From positions 124,001-188,000 of the forward strand of contig NZ_JANHAP010000008.1 of assembly GCF_024734385.1 (NCBI RefSeq): a stretch of DNA of 64,000 bases, written 5' to 3'. Of this stretch, positions 56,996-64,000 are shown in pieces. Every line of letters begins with the position of its first letter. Position 1 is the stretch's first letter. This DNA comes from Dasania sp. GY-MA-18. Lineage in GTDB: Bacteria; Pseudomonadota; Gammaproteobacteria; Pseudomonadales; Dasaniaceae. The translations under genes were made by a program, and so were the position numbers. The notes beneath the pieces were generated by a model. That model was not told the DNA's origin. It did not search any database and saw nothing but the letters and a program-made list of their open reading frames with translations.

Positions 56996-57264
56996 TGACT
57001 GCCCGAGCCGATTGCCACTTGGCTATACAGCAGCAGCTAAGCGCTATTTTTAGCGCCCTCAAACAGGGCCGTGATGTGCCACCTGCACAGCGCTACCGCT
57101 GCGAAGGCTATATGCAGGCGGCGCTGCAATTGGCGGCGATTACCGAGGCTGAGCTGTTGCTCTTACAGCAGCAGAGTTACCGCGAGGTTTACGGCGAGGA
57201 TGCCGCTGAGCCTATGGAAGTAGGGCGCCTAAGCCTAAAAATGGTGAAGGCGCCGGTCAAGTAG
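56995..57264 (+). CDS. Conserved hypothetical protein coupled to DUF2288
   Basis: Protein of 89 residues from GTG 56995, all-helical by appearance: AIQQQLSAIFSALKQGRDVP, RYRCEGYMQAALQLAAITEA and EAELLLLQQQSYREVYGEDA. No motif recognised. One-base overlap with the DUF2288 gene and only 3 bases to the convergent pdxJ end. Function unknown. Confidence 0.75.
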   Translation: MTARADCHLAIQQQLSAIFSALKQGRDVPPAQRYRCEGYMQAALQLAAITEAELLLLQQQSYREVYGEDAAEPMEVGRLSLKMVKAPVK

Positions 57265-57267
57265 CGG

Positions 57268-58032
57268 CTATTTACCCAGGCAGGCCTGATAAGCTTTTAT
57301 CGCTTTTTCCAAACCCATGTCAATGGCATCTACGGTTAAAAAATGGCCTATAGATACTTCCAGTAAATTGGGTACCGTGGCAAATTTTTTCAGGTTATGC
57401 AGGTTTAAGTCGTGACCGGCATTCAAGCCTAGGCCTAAATCGGCGGCTAGTTCAGCGGCTTGATAAAACTGTTGAAAAACCGCTTCTACGTTTTGATTTT
57501 TTTCTACTGCCGCGGCATAGGGGCCGGTGTATAGCTCTATGCGGTCACTGCCTGTCTGTTTGGCTAGTTTAATTTGTTCCGGGTCAGGGTCCATAAACAG
57601 GCTGACTCGTATACCCAGTGATTGTAGCTCGGCAATAATAGGGGCAACCTGATCGCCGGTTTGGGTTAAGTCAAAACCGTGGTCAGAGGTTAGTTGTTGG
57701 TCGCTGTCGGGCACCAAGGTGCATTGCGCGGGTTTGATTTCGCGTACTAATTCCATAAAGCCGGGGTAGTCCGAAACCCCTTTGCGGTCGCTTTTCATGG
57801 GCGCGGCTAAGGGGTTGCCCTCTATATTAAATTCTACGTTCAAAATTTTAGCTAAGGCAAAGCAGTCGTCGGCGCGTATATGGCGTTGGTCAGGCCTGGG
57901 GTGTACGGTAATGCCATCGGCACCGTAGGTTATGCAGCGCAGCGCATGTTCACAAACATTGGGGTGTTCGGTGTCGCGGGAGTTGCGTATCAGGGCAATT
58001 TTGTTCAGGTTAACGCTTAGGTCTGTGCTCAT
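57268..58032 (-). CDS. pdxJ: Pyridoxine 5'-phosphate synthase
   Basis: Condenses 1-deoxyxylulose 5-phosphate with 3-amino-1-hydroxyacetone phosphate in vitamin B6 synthesis. Protein of 254 residues with LSVNLNKIALIRNSR, ADGITVHPRPDQRHI (active-site His and Arg), QCTLVPDSDQQLTSDHGFDL and GLGLNAGHDLNLHNL. In most gammaproteobacteria it sits between recO and acpS; here it is about 28 kb away, just after a cyclophilin gene (4 bases). Confidence 0.96.
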   Translation of the reverse strand: MSTDLSVNLNKIALIRNSRDTEHPNVCEHALRCITYGADGITVHPRPDQRHIRADDCFALAKILNVEFNIEGNPLAAPMKSDRKGVSDYPGFMELVREIKPAQCTLVPDSDQQLTSDHGFDLTQTGDQVAPIIAELQSLGIRVSLFMDPDPEQIKLAKQTGSDRIELYTGPYAAAVEKNQNVEAVFQQFYQAAELAADLGLGLNAGHDLNLHNLKKFATVPNLLEVSIGHFLTVDAIDMGLEKAIKAYQACLGK

Positions 58033-58036
58033 GGTG

Positions 58037-58624
58037 TTATAAAATCTCTACAGATTCGAGAATAATGGCTTTGATGGGTAGGTTTTCAAAGCCAGGAATT
58101 GCTTCAGTGGGTTGTTTACTAATACTTTGCGCTACATGCTGGCCTGCTATCACCTCACCAAATACCGCGTAGCCTAGCTTGCTGCCGCGTTTATCCAGGC
58201 TGCTGTTCATGCGCAGGTTAATATAAAACTGCGAGGTGGCACTGTCGGGCTCTTCAGTGCGGGCCATAGCGACCGTCCATCTGTCATTGTATAGGCCGTT
58301 GCCCGACTCGTTGACTATAGGGTCTTTTACCGCCTTGCGTTCAAACTCTTCAGTATCGGCGTCGTAGCTAAAGCCGCCGCCCTGTATTACAAAGCGTTTT
58401 TTAACACGGTGAAAAATGGTGTTGTTATAAAAGCCAGACTTGGCGTAGTCCAAAAAGTTAGCCACAGTGATAGGGGCTTTTTGGGGGTATAGCCGTATAG
58501 TAATGTCGCCCATGCTGGTATGCAGTATTACCTGGGGGTCTTTGCCGCTAGCTGGTTCAGCTAGGCTGTATAAGCTGCTTGTTAGCAAGGTGGCGCATAG
58601 TAACAGTCGTATCAATTTCATCAT
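58037..58624 (-). CDS. Periplasmic peptidylprolyl isomerase (cyclophilin)
   Basis: Protein of 195 residues with a signal peptide (LIRLLLCATLLTSSLYSLAE, cleavage near 22) and a cyclophilin domain: VILHTSMGDITIRLYPQKAP, NNTIFHRVKKRFVIQGGGF with the catalytic Arg, MARTEEPDSATSQFYINL and YAVFGEVIAG. Closest to PpiA-type bacterial cyclophilins. Assists proline isomerisation in envelope proteins. It lies just upstream of pdxJ on the same strand. Confidence 0.92.
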   Translation of the reverse strand: MMKLIRLLLCATLLTSSLYSLAEPASGKDPQVILHTSMGDITIRLYPQKAPITVANFLDYAKSGFYNNTIFHRVKKRFVIQGGGFSYDADTEEFERKAVKDPIVNESGNGLYNDRWTVAMARTEEPDSATSQFYINLRMNSSLDKRGSKLGYAVFGEVIAGQHVAQSISKQPTEAIPGFENLPIKAIILESVEIL

Positions 58625-58661
58625 TAAAAATCGTTTAAAGTGCTGGCAGTGATAAGTGGGC

Positions 58662-59366
58662 TTAGGCCCACTCAGAAGATTTTGAAGGCCATAGGCGTGG
58701 TACTAATAAGGTAATAAATACACCGATTAATACCGCAAAGGCGCCATTTAAAAAAGCATCGTTGTCTAGCTTGTCGTTAAGATGTTGGTTGTCAGTAGTT
58801 AGCATGTCTACTTTGTTTTGCAATTCTTGCGTTTGTTGCAATAAGGTTTGGTTTTCGCTGTTGAGGCGAATGGCGTTGGCTGAAATAGCTTTTATCTCAG
58901 CGAGTTCTTGCTCGCTATTTTGTTGAGATTTACTGAGCTGGGCTACCGCAGCCTTAGCGGCTTTATATTTGTTGTTGATTTCATTGAGCTCTTTTTTAAG
59001 CTCGGAGCTTTGTGTTTTTAGCTTGGCGTTTTGTAAATTGAGGCTTTCTAATTGCGAGCGCGCCGAAGGCTCATCTGATAAATATTGCGTTTGTATCCAG
59101 CCCTCTATGCCGTCTTGGGTTTTAACACGGCTATAATCTTCATCTTCAGAAACCTCTAGCAAGGTTAAAGGCGTGCCGCTGACCAAACCTTTGTGCACTA
59201 TGCGATGCTTATAGCTTTGCCCGCTGCGCAAGGGCACAAAAAGGGTGTCACGAATGTAGCGGGTTTCTTGGCTATAAACCTGGCTGCTGGCAAACAAACT
59301 ACTAAAAGCCACTAAACTGGCCAAGGTGAAAGAGAGTAAATGGGTGCTTAGCAATTTCACAATCAT
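58662..59366 (-). CDS. TIGR04211 family SH3/coiled-coil protein
   Basis: Protein of 234 residues. Signal peptide (about 1-33), then a bacterial SH3 domain (YIRDTLFVPLRSGQSYKHRI, GTPLTLLEVSEDEDYSRVKT, GIEGWIQTQYL), a long coiled coil (about 105-200, many Leu/Gln/Lys/Glu heptads) and a C-terminal membrane helix (GAFAVLIGVFITLLVPRLW) with a short basic tail. This matches E. coli YgiM/TIGR04211. Predicted to be anchored in the inner membrane with the SH3 domain in the periplasm, perhaps contacting the cell wall. Confidence 0.88.
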   Translation of the reverse strand: MIVKLLSTHLLSFTLASLVAFSSLFASSQVYSQETRYIRDTLFVPLRSGQSYKHRIVHKGLVSGTPLTLLEVSEDEDYSRVKTQDGIEGWIQTQYLSDEPSARSQLESLNLQNAKLKTQSSELKKELNEINNKYKAAKAAVAQLSKSQQNSEQELAEIKAISANAIRLNSENQTLLQQTQELQNKVDMLTTDNQHLNDKLDNDAFLNGAFAVLIGVFITLLVPRLWPSKSSEWA

Positions 59367-59421
59367 TTCCTAGGGTTGGTTTTTATTATTGTATGATTCA
59401 TTAAAGGGTAGTAAAGCGTTG

Positions 59422-60138
59422 TTACATTTCGTTAAAGATGTCATCACTCTTTAAATGAGTCAATTTTTGTATGTGATGCAGTAGGTAAAATAAAGCAGCC
59501 ACTAGCACTAAAGTGCTGGGTAGCGCGATAACAGGAAAGCTTAGTGCGGTCATTTTACCCAGCTCCTCAGTGAATTCAACTGTACCAGGCTGGCTCACCA
59601 GTATCACTTTGGCCAGTACATAATTGAGTACGGAGGATAAAAAGAAAGAACCCGCCACCATGTAGGAGGCATGAGCTAATTTTTGTTCGAAAATGTGGCT
59701 GTTGTTATAGCTTTCCAAAGCGACTTTAACTTTGTTTATTTGCAGCACCTGGTCATTAAAGAGAAAGGTTTTTACCAGAGGGTAGCGGGTGCGCATAGAG
59801 TAAAGTGTGGCTAGGCCAAATAGTGCGGGTATGGCTGCCTCTTTGATAGCGATGTATTTAGGGTCTAGTTGTAGCAGGCTCATGCCGCCGGTCATAATAA
59901 CGCTGAATATACCCAGCGCTGAGAAAAAGTTCGCCTTGCGGGTGCTGATAAACTCGCGCACGCCATAGCCTATAGGAAAGGCCAGCGCCACAACTATGGC
60001 GTATACCGGCCCCAGGTATTCTTCACTGCTGAGCTTGGTGAGTATTAGCGTGGGGATAATGATATTAAAGCCTATATTGGCGAGCATATTGCCGGGCTTT
60101 TGTTGCTTATTGGCATTGTTATTTGAAACTGAATCCAC
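59422..60138 (-). CDS. VC0807 family integral membrane protein
   Basis: Protein of 238 residues with about six hydrophobic helices. It carries the VC0807-family stretch FNIIIPTLILTKLSSEEYLG, FPIGYGVREF, FFSALGIFSVIMTGG and AIKEAAIPALFGLATLYSMR. Family function unknown; distant similarity to septation protein A-like proteins is often noted. It is followed 55 bases later by the SH3 gene and is divergent from rnm across 199 bases. Confidence 0.82.
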   Translation of the reverse strand: MDSVSNNNANKQQKPGNMLANIGFNIIIPTLILTKLSSEEYLGPVYAIVVALAFPIGYGVREFISTRKANFFSALGIFSVIMTGGMSLLQLDPKYIAIKEAAIPALFGLATLYSMRTRYPLVKTFLFNDQVLQINKVKVALESYNNSHIFEQKLAHASYMVAGSFFLSSVLNYVLAKVILVSQPGTVEFTEELGKMTALSFPVIALPSTLVLVAALFYLLHHIQKLTHLKSDDIFNEM

Positions 60139-60337
60139 GGTGTTGCGTCTCCCTGCTTAAATACTTGTCGGTGATTAATACTAAGTACTTAGCCATTTAC
60201 TGTACAAAGTTTTGCCGTAAGGCTTGATTAATCGGTTACTATACGGGCTTTGCGGGTGTCGCTCCAGTGAGATTTTGAGGCCTGTGCTGCAAAAATAACC
60301 CTTGCTACATCCCGCTTGCCATTTGGAGTAAATCTTT

Positions 60338-61165
60338 TTGTTAGTAGACCTACATTGCCACACTACCGCCTCTGATGGCGGCATGCCCGCCAGCGAGCTA
60401 GTGTTGCGCGCCGTGGATAGAGGGGTGGAGCTATTGGCCATTACCGATCACGATACCTTGGACGGTTATTTGGCGGTACAAGAGCAAAGCTGCTCGTCCA
60501 GCATAGACCTCATGCCCGGTATAGAGTTCTCCAGTGTATGGGGTAAAACCGGGGTTCATATTGTAGGCCTTAATATGGATGTCCAGCACCCACAATTATT
60601 GGCGGGGGTGGCCCAGCAAAAACTCGCCCGCCAGCAGCGTGCTGAGATGATAGGTCAGCGCTTAGCCAAAAAGGGCTATCAGGGCTGTTACCAGGGCGCG
60701 CAGGCGTTAGCCGGTAGCAGCCAGTTAGGGCGACCTCATTTTGCCCAATACTTGGTCAATCAGGGTTATGTTAGCTCTATGCAACAGGCTTTTAAGCGTT
60801 ATTTAGGCGCGGGCAAGGTGGGTGATGTGAAGGCGACCTGGGCCGATATGGCTACCGTGGTGCAGTGGATTACCGCCAGCGGCGGGGTGGCGGTATTAGC
60901 CCACCCACTGCACTATAAAATGACGGCCACCAAATTGCGGGCACTGATTAGTGATTTTAAAGCCGCGGGCGGCCAGGCCATAGAGGTGGTTAGCGGCGTG
61001 TTGCCCAACGATAAAGTGCAGCACTTAGCCCAGCTAGCTCAGCAATTTGAGCTTTATGCCTCCTGCGGCAGTGATTTTCACCACCCCGATACACAATGGG
61101 GCGATATAGGTAAAATGTCGCCCTTGCCCAGCCAGTGCCAGCCAGTATGGCAGCTGTGGCAATAG
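60338..61165 (+). CDS. rnm: PHP-domain phosphatase (RNase AM / 3',5'-nucleotide bisphosphate phosphatase)
   Basis: Protein of 275 residues. PHP motifs: VDLHCHTTASDGGMPASELV, AITDHDTLDGYL, MPGIEFSS, VLAHPLHYKM and CGSDFHHPDT. These are the metal-binding His/Asp/Glu sets of the YciV/TrpH group, which act on 3',5'-bisphosphonucleotides and trim 5' ends of RNA (23S and 5S maturation in E. coli). The start is TTG 60338 with GGAG 9 bases ahead. It lies 19 bases upstream of yciO, as in other species. Confidence 0.92.
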   Translation: MLVDLHCHTTASDGGMPASELVLRAVDRGVELLAITDHDTLDGYLAVQEQSCSSSIDLMPGIEFSSVWGKTGVHIVGLNMDVQHPQLLAGVAQQKLARQQRAEMIGQRLAKKGYQGCYQGAQALAGSSQLGRPHFAQYLVNQGYVSSMQQAFKRYLGAGKVGDVKATWADMATVVQWITASGGVAVLAHPLHYKMTATKLRALISDFKAAGGQAIEVVSGVLPNDKVQHLAQLAQQFELYASCGSDFHHPDTQWGDIGKMSPLPSQCQPVWQLWQ

Positions 61166-61184
61166 ATTTTAATAAGGAATAGCC

Positions 61185-61811
61185 ATGAGTCAGTTTTTTC
61201 AAATCCATCCTGAAAACCCCCAAAAGCGATTAATTAGCCAGGCAGCGGATATTATTCGCAGTGGTGGGGTGGTGGTTTACCCCACCGATTCGGGCTATGC
61301 CCTAGGTTGCCAGTTAGAGCAAAAAAACGCCTTAGAGCGCATACGCCGTATCCGGCGCCTAGACGAAAAGCATAACTTCACGCTTATGTGCCGCGATCTA
61401 TCTGAGCTTAGTATTTATGCAAGGGTGGATAACGTAGCCTTTAGGGCGGTGAAAAATCACACCCCTGGCCCCTATACTTTTATCTTAAAGGCCACTTCTG
61501 AAGTGCCTCGCCGTTTAATGCAAAGCAAGCGTAAAACCATAGGTTTGCGGGTGCCGGCCAATCCCATAGCGCTAGAGCTGCTAAATGAGCTCAACCAGCC
61601 CATGATGAGCGTCACCATGATTTTACCCGGCGAGACGCTACCGCTTACCGACCCCTATGATATACGCCAAACCTTGGAACACGAGCTGGACTTGGTGATA
61701 GACGGCGGCTACTGCGGCATGGAGCCTACCAGCGTGATAGATATGTCCGACGAGGAATGGACGATACTCAGGCGTGGTCTGGGTGATGTGGAGCAATTCG
61801 AGGCGGTTTAG
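61185..61811 (+). CDS. yciO: YciO family Sua5-like protein
   Basis: Protein of 208 residues with the Sua5/YciO/YrdC fold: VVVYPTDSGYALGCQL, RIRRLDEKHNFTLMCRDLSE, HTPGPYTFILKAT, KTIGLRVPANPIALELL. Paralogue of the t6A enzyme TsaC; YciO itself shows little threonylcarbamoyl-AMP synthase activity in studied cases, and its role is open. AAGGA is 8 bases before the ATG. It belongs to rnm-yciO-scpA-scpB. Confidence 0.92.
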   Translation: MSQFFQIHPENPQKRLISQAADIIRSGGVVVYPTDSGYALGCQLEQKNALERIRRIRRLDEKHNFTLMCRDLSELSIYARVDNVAFRAVKNHTPGPYTFILKATSEVPRRLMQSKRKTIGLRVPANPIALELLNELNQPMMSVTMILPGETLPLTDPYDIRQTLEHELDLVIDGGYCGMEPTSVIDMSDEEWTILRRGLGDVEQFEAV

Positions 61812-61951
61812 GTTTGAGGCTGCTACTACAGCCGCTAAAATTAGCGCTGTGATGCCCGGCTAGATCTCGGTATAATCGCCAACTATTTGAAGGGGCAGTA
61901 TAGCCCTGCCTTAGCCCATTGAAGTAAGCAGCAGCGAGACAACAATAAACC

Positions 61952-62920
61952 GTGGAAGACGAGCTAGTTTTAGAACAGCAAGCGCCCCCCAGCACTAACG
62001 AGGCCGCCAGCGATGTGGCAGCCAGCGGCCAGCACCAGCCCGGCGCTGAGCCTGCGGCGGCTGAGGACGCTGAAGCGATAGCGCAGCTACCCGCAGAGCA
62101 TAAGTTGAGCTTGCAGCAGTTGCGTAGCATGGGCAGCCAACAAGGCGAAATGCCCTTTGCGGTAGTAGCAGGGCAGGCACTGACCGAAATCCCCCGCGAC
62201 CTGTACATCCCCCCCGATGCCCTAGAAGTGTTTTTAGAGGCTTTTGAGGGCCCGCTAGATTTACTGCTATACCTGATTAAGCGCCAAAATATCGATATTT
62301 TAGAAATCAACGTCGCTAATATCACTAAGCAATATATGCAGTACGTAGAGCTGATGGACTCCATGCAGTTTGAGTTGGCTGCAGAGTACTTGCTGATGGC
62401 GGCCATGCTGGCAGAAATCAAGTCTCGCATGTTATTGCCGCGCTCGGAAGAGGCCCAGGACGAAGAAGAGGATCCGCGTGCCGAATTAATCCGTCGCCTA
62501 CAGGAATACGAGCGCTTTAAAAAAGCCGCTGAAGACATAGACGAAATGCCCCGCATGGGCCGCGAAGTTTATCAGGCCTCGGCCCAGCCCCCAGACTTTA
62601 AACAGGTGCGCGCCGAGCCAGAAGTAGAAATGAAAGAGCTGCTATTGGCTTTGGGAGAAGTATTGCGCCGCGCTGATATGTTTGAAAGCCATCACGTCGC
62701 CAAAGAAAAACTCTCCACCCGCGAGCGCATGACGCAGGTGCTGTCGCAGGTTTCGAGTGTGCAATTTATGCCTTTCTCTTCACTGTTTACCATAGAGGAA
62801 GGTCGCCTGGGGGTAGTGGTTACCTTCTTAGCCATCTTAGAATTAATAAAAGAGTCATTGCTTGAGTTAGTACAGACTGAAGACTTTGGCCCCATACATG
62901 TAAAAGCAAGAGCCTCATGA
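61952..62920 (+). CDS. scpA: Segregation and condensation protein A with acidic N-terminal extension
   Basis: Kleisin subunit that bridges the SMC dimer in chromosome condensation. Protein of 322 residues from GTG 61952; the conserved core begins at FEGPLDLLL (98-106), followed by LIKRQNIDILEI, YLLMAAMLAEIKSRMLLP and the C-terminal winged helix (VVTFLAILELIKESLLELVQ). The first 90 or so residues are an extra Ala/Glu/Gln-rich, probably disordered stretch, which makes the protein longer than the usual 250. Coupled to scpB by a 4-base overlap. Confidence 0.95.
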   Translation: MEDELVLEQQAPPSTNEAASDVAASGQHQPGAEPAAAEDAEAIAQLPAEHKLSLQQLRSMGSQQGEMPFAVVAGQALTEIPRDLYIPPDALEVFLEAFEGPLDLLLYLIKRQNIDILEINVANITKQYMQYVELMDSMQFELAAEYLLMAAMLAEIKSRMLLPRSEEAQDEEEDPRAELIRRLQEYERFKKAAEDIDEMPRMGREVYQASAQPPDFKQVRAEPEVEMKELLLALGEVLRRADMFESHHVAKEKLSTRERMTQVLSQVSSVQFMPFSSLFTIEEGRLGVVVTFLAILELIKESLLELVQTEDFGPIHVKARAS

Positions 62921-63909
62921 GTAAAGAAACCGAGCAACTACAGCGCATCGTAGAAGGCGCATTAATGGCAGCGGGCAAGCCCCTTAACATACAAAACCTC
63001 ATTGACCTGTTTGATGCTGAACAGGAGGAGCCGCCCAGCAAAGAGCAAATTAAAACCGCGCTGGAAGATATACAAAGCGATTGCAAAGGCCGTGGTTTTG
63101 AACTCAAAGAAATTGCCAGTGGTTACCGCTTTCAAGTTATTCAAGAAGTGGCACCTTGGGTATCGCGCATGTGGGATGAAAAGCCGCAAAAATACTCCCG
63201 CGCCTTATTAGAAACCTTATCGCTAATTGCTTACCGGCAACCCATTACCCGTGGCGACATAGAAGACATACGCGGCGTAGCCGTAAGCTCACATATAGTT
63301 AAAACCTTATTAGAGCGCGAGTGGGTGCGTGTAGTGGGCCATAAAGATGTGCCTGGCAGGCCTGCCTTATATGCGACTACCCGGTCCTTTTTAGATTATT
63401 TCAATTTAAAAAATCTGGACGAGCTACCCACTTTGGCTGAAATTCGCGACTTGGATGATATGAACGGCGAGTTATCATTAGAAGGCGCCGATACACCCAA
63501 CATGGACGCCCAGCAAAGCGAAGAGGCGGGATCAGTAGACCCCATAGATCAACAAGAGCAAGAAGATGCCGCCGACGGCATAGCTACCGAGGCTGAGCCT
63601 GAATCAGTAACAGAAGCTGAAGCTGATCTAGAGGCAGGTGCGCAAAGCGAATCTGCTGATGAAGTAGCGCAAGAAGAGCTCAGCGAAGACGGCGACCAGC
63701 AAAGTGAAAGGGCCGAACTCGTAGGTGAAGATGATACTGCCTCGGCAGGCGTTGAGGTTGCTGATATAGAAGCAGAAGCAGAGCCTGCAGCCGCGTCAGA
63801 GACCGAAGCCACCACCCATACTATGCTAGATGATGAAGACGACGAACAGGCCGCCTTAGAAGCCGCCGCTGAAGCTGCATTGTTAGCCGAAGAAGAATTC
63901 AGCCGTTAG
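62917..63909 (+). CDS. scpB: Segregation and condensation protein B with long acidic tail
   Basis: Dimeric partner of ScpA in the SMC-ScpAB condensin. The winged-helix core is within residues 1-190 (LQRIVEGALMAAGKPLNIQN, LETLSLIAYRQPITRGDIED, RPALYATTRSFLDYFNLKNL). The remaining 140 residues are almost wholly Glu/Asp/Ala/Gln/Ser and surely disordered. Core length is usual; the tail is unusual in extent. Normally an rluB gene follows. Confidence 0.95.
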   Translation: MSKETEQLQRIVEGALMAAGKPLNIQNLIDLFDAEQEEPPSKEQIKTALEDIQSDCKGRGFELKEIASGYRFQVIQEVAPWVSRMWDEKPQKYSRALLETLSLIAYRQPITRGDIEDIRGVAVSSHIVKTLLEREWVRVVGHKDVPGRPALYATTRSFLDYFNLKNLDELPTLAEIRDLDDMNGELSLEGADTPNMDAQQSEEAGSVDPIDQQEQEDAADGIATEAEPESVTEAEADLEAGAQSESADEVAQEELSEDGDQQSERAELVGEDDTASAGVEVADIEAEAEPAAASETEATTHTMLDDEDDEQAALEAAAEAALLAEEEFSR

Positions 63910-63915
63910 GTATAC

Positions 63916-63950
63916 AGTCGCTAGTTCATAGTCACTAGTCGCTAGCGACT
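63916..63950. repeat. 14-bp palindrome with a nearby half copy
   Basis: AGTCGCTAGCGACT (63937-63950) is a perfect palindrome; AGTCGCTAG also occurs at 63916-63924. It lies in the gap after scpB. Confidence 0.5.
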
Positions 63951-63972
63951 AACAGTAGAAATAAAAGACTCA

Positions 63973-64000
63973 GTGCCAACAACTCCACCCCTTAAAAAAG
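63973..64000 (+). CDS. Possible start of a pseudouridine synthase gene (cut by window edge)
   Basis: From GTG 63973 the frame reads MPTTPPLKK and runs off the window. rluB follows scpB in many relatives and often has a short Pro/Lys-rich lead, but nine residues cannot decide this. Confidence 0.2.

Overview
The window is an ordinary-looking stretch of gammaproteobacterial chromosome with moderate G+C and dense genes. Gene order matches Pseudomonas/E. coli type chromosomes at many points: lptFG divergent from pepA-holC-valS, rpoE-rseABC followed by lepA-lepB-rnc-era-recO-acpS, relA-mazG, and yciO-scpA-scpB. Small families such as DUF6316, DUF2288, TIGR04211, VC0807 and an AlgP-like lysine/alanine-rich protein point to the Pseudomonadales/Cellvibrionales side, probably a marine heterotroph. 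That placement is inference. I saw no tRNA or rRNA genes, CRISPR array, prophage or insertion sequence.

Layout. 1-8.4 kb: valS (cut by the window edge), a PopZ-like hypothetical, holC and pepA, divergent from lptF-lptG, then an RDD membrane protein and a repeat-bearing hypothetical. 8.6-18.4 kb: a GGDEF-EAL protein, bolA, a roughly 850-base gene-poor stretch with a candidate structured small RNA and palindromic operators, a hybrid histidine kinase, ung, an HDOD protein, ygfZ, sdhE and ygfX. 18.4-29.2 kb: nadB divergent from a sigma-E operon that has a near-consensus sigma-E promoter, then the lepA to acpS block, which lacks pdxJ at its usual place (pdxJ lies at 57.3 kb). 29.3-34.6 kb: relA-mazG, adk and a histone-H1-like gene behind strong A/T tracts. 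34.6-43.7 kb: mobA, a YoaA-type helicase with tsaB, uppP, apeB, a homologue of the queuosine-tRNA mannosyltransferase, trpS, and a degenerate GGDEF protein that keeps its c-di-GMP inhibitory-site motif.

43.7-53.6 kb is the least ordinary part. A perfect 23-bp Fur-box palindrome sits upstream of two small uncharacterised genes on the minus strand. A tight plus-strand cluster follows: acetate kinase, phosphoketolase, Na/Pi cotransporter with a PhoU-like tail, DUF21 membrane protein, beta-CASP metallo-beta-lactamase RNase and LOG-family nucleotide hydrolase. The gene content fits a route from RNA/nucleotides through ribose 5-phosphate and phosphoketolase to acetyl phosphate, acetate and ATP; this is a hypothesis from gene content only.

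53.6-64 kb: leuA divergent from an Lrp/AsnC regulator, three small conserved hypotheticals, pdxJ, a periplasmic cyclophilin, an SH3/coiled-coil envelope protein, a VC0807 membrane protein, the PHP phosphatase rnm, yciO, and scpA-scpB with unusual acidic extensions. Several genes appear to use TTG or GTG starts (lptF, rnc, rnm, the GGDEF-EAL gene, lepA, uppP, scpA).
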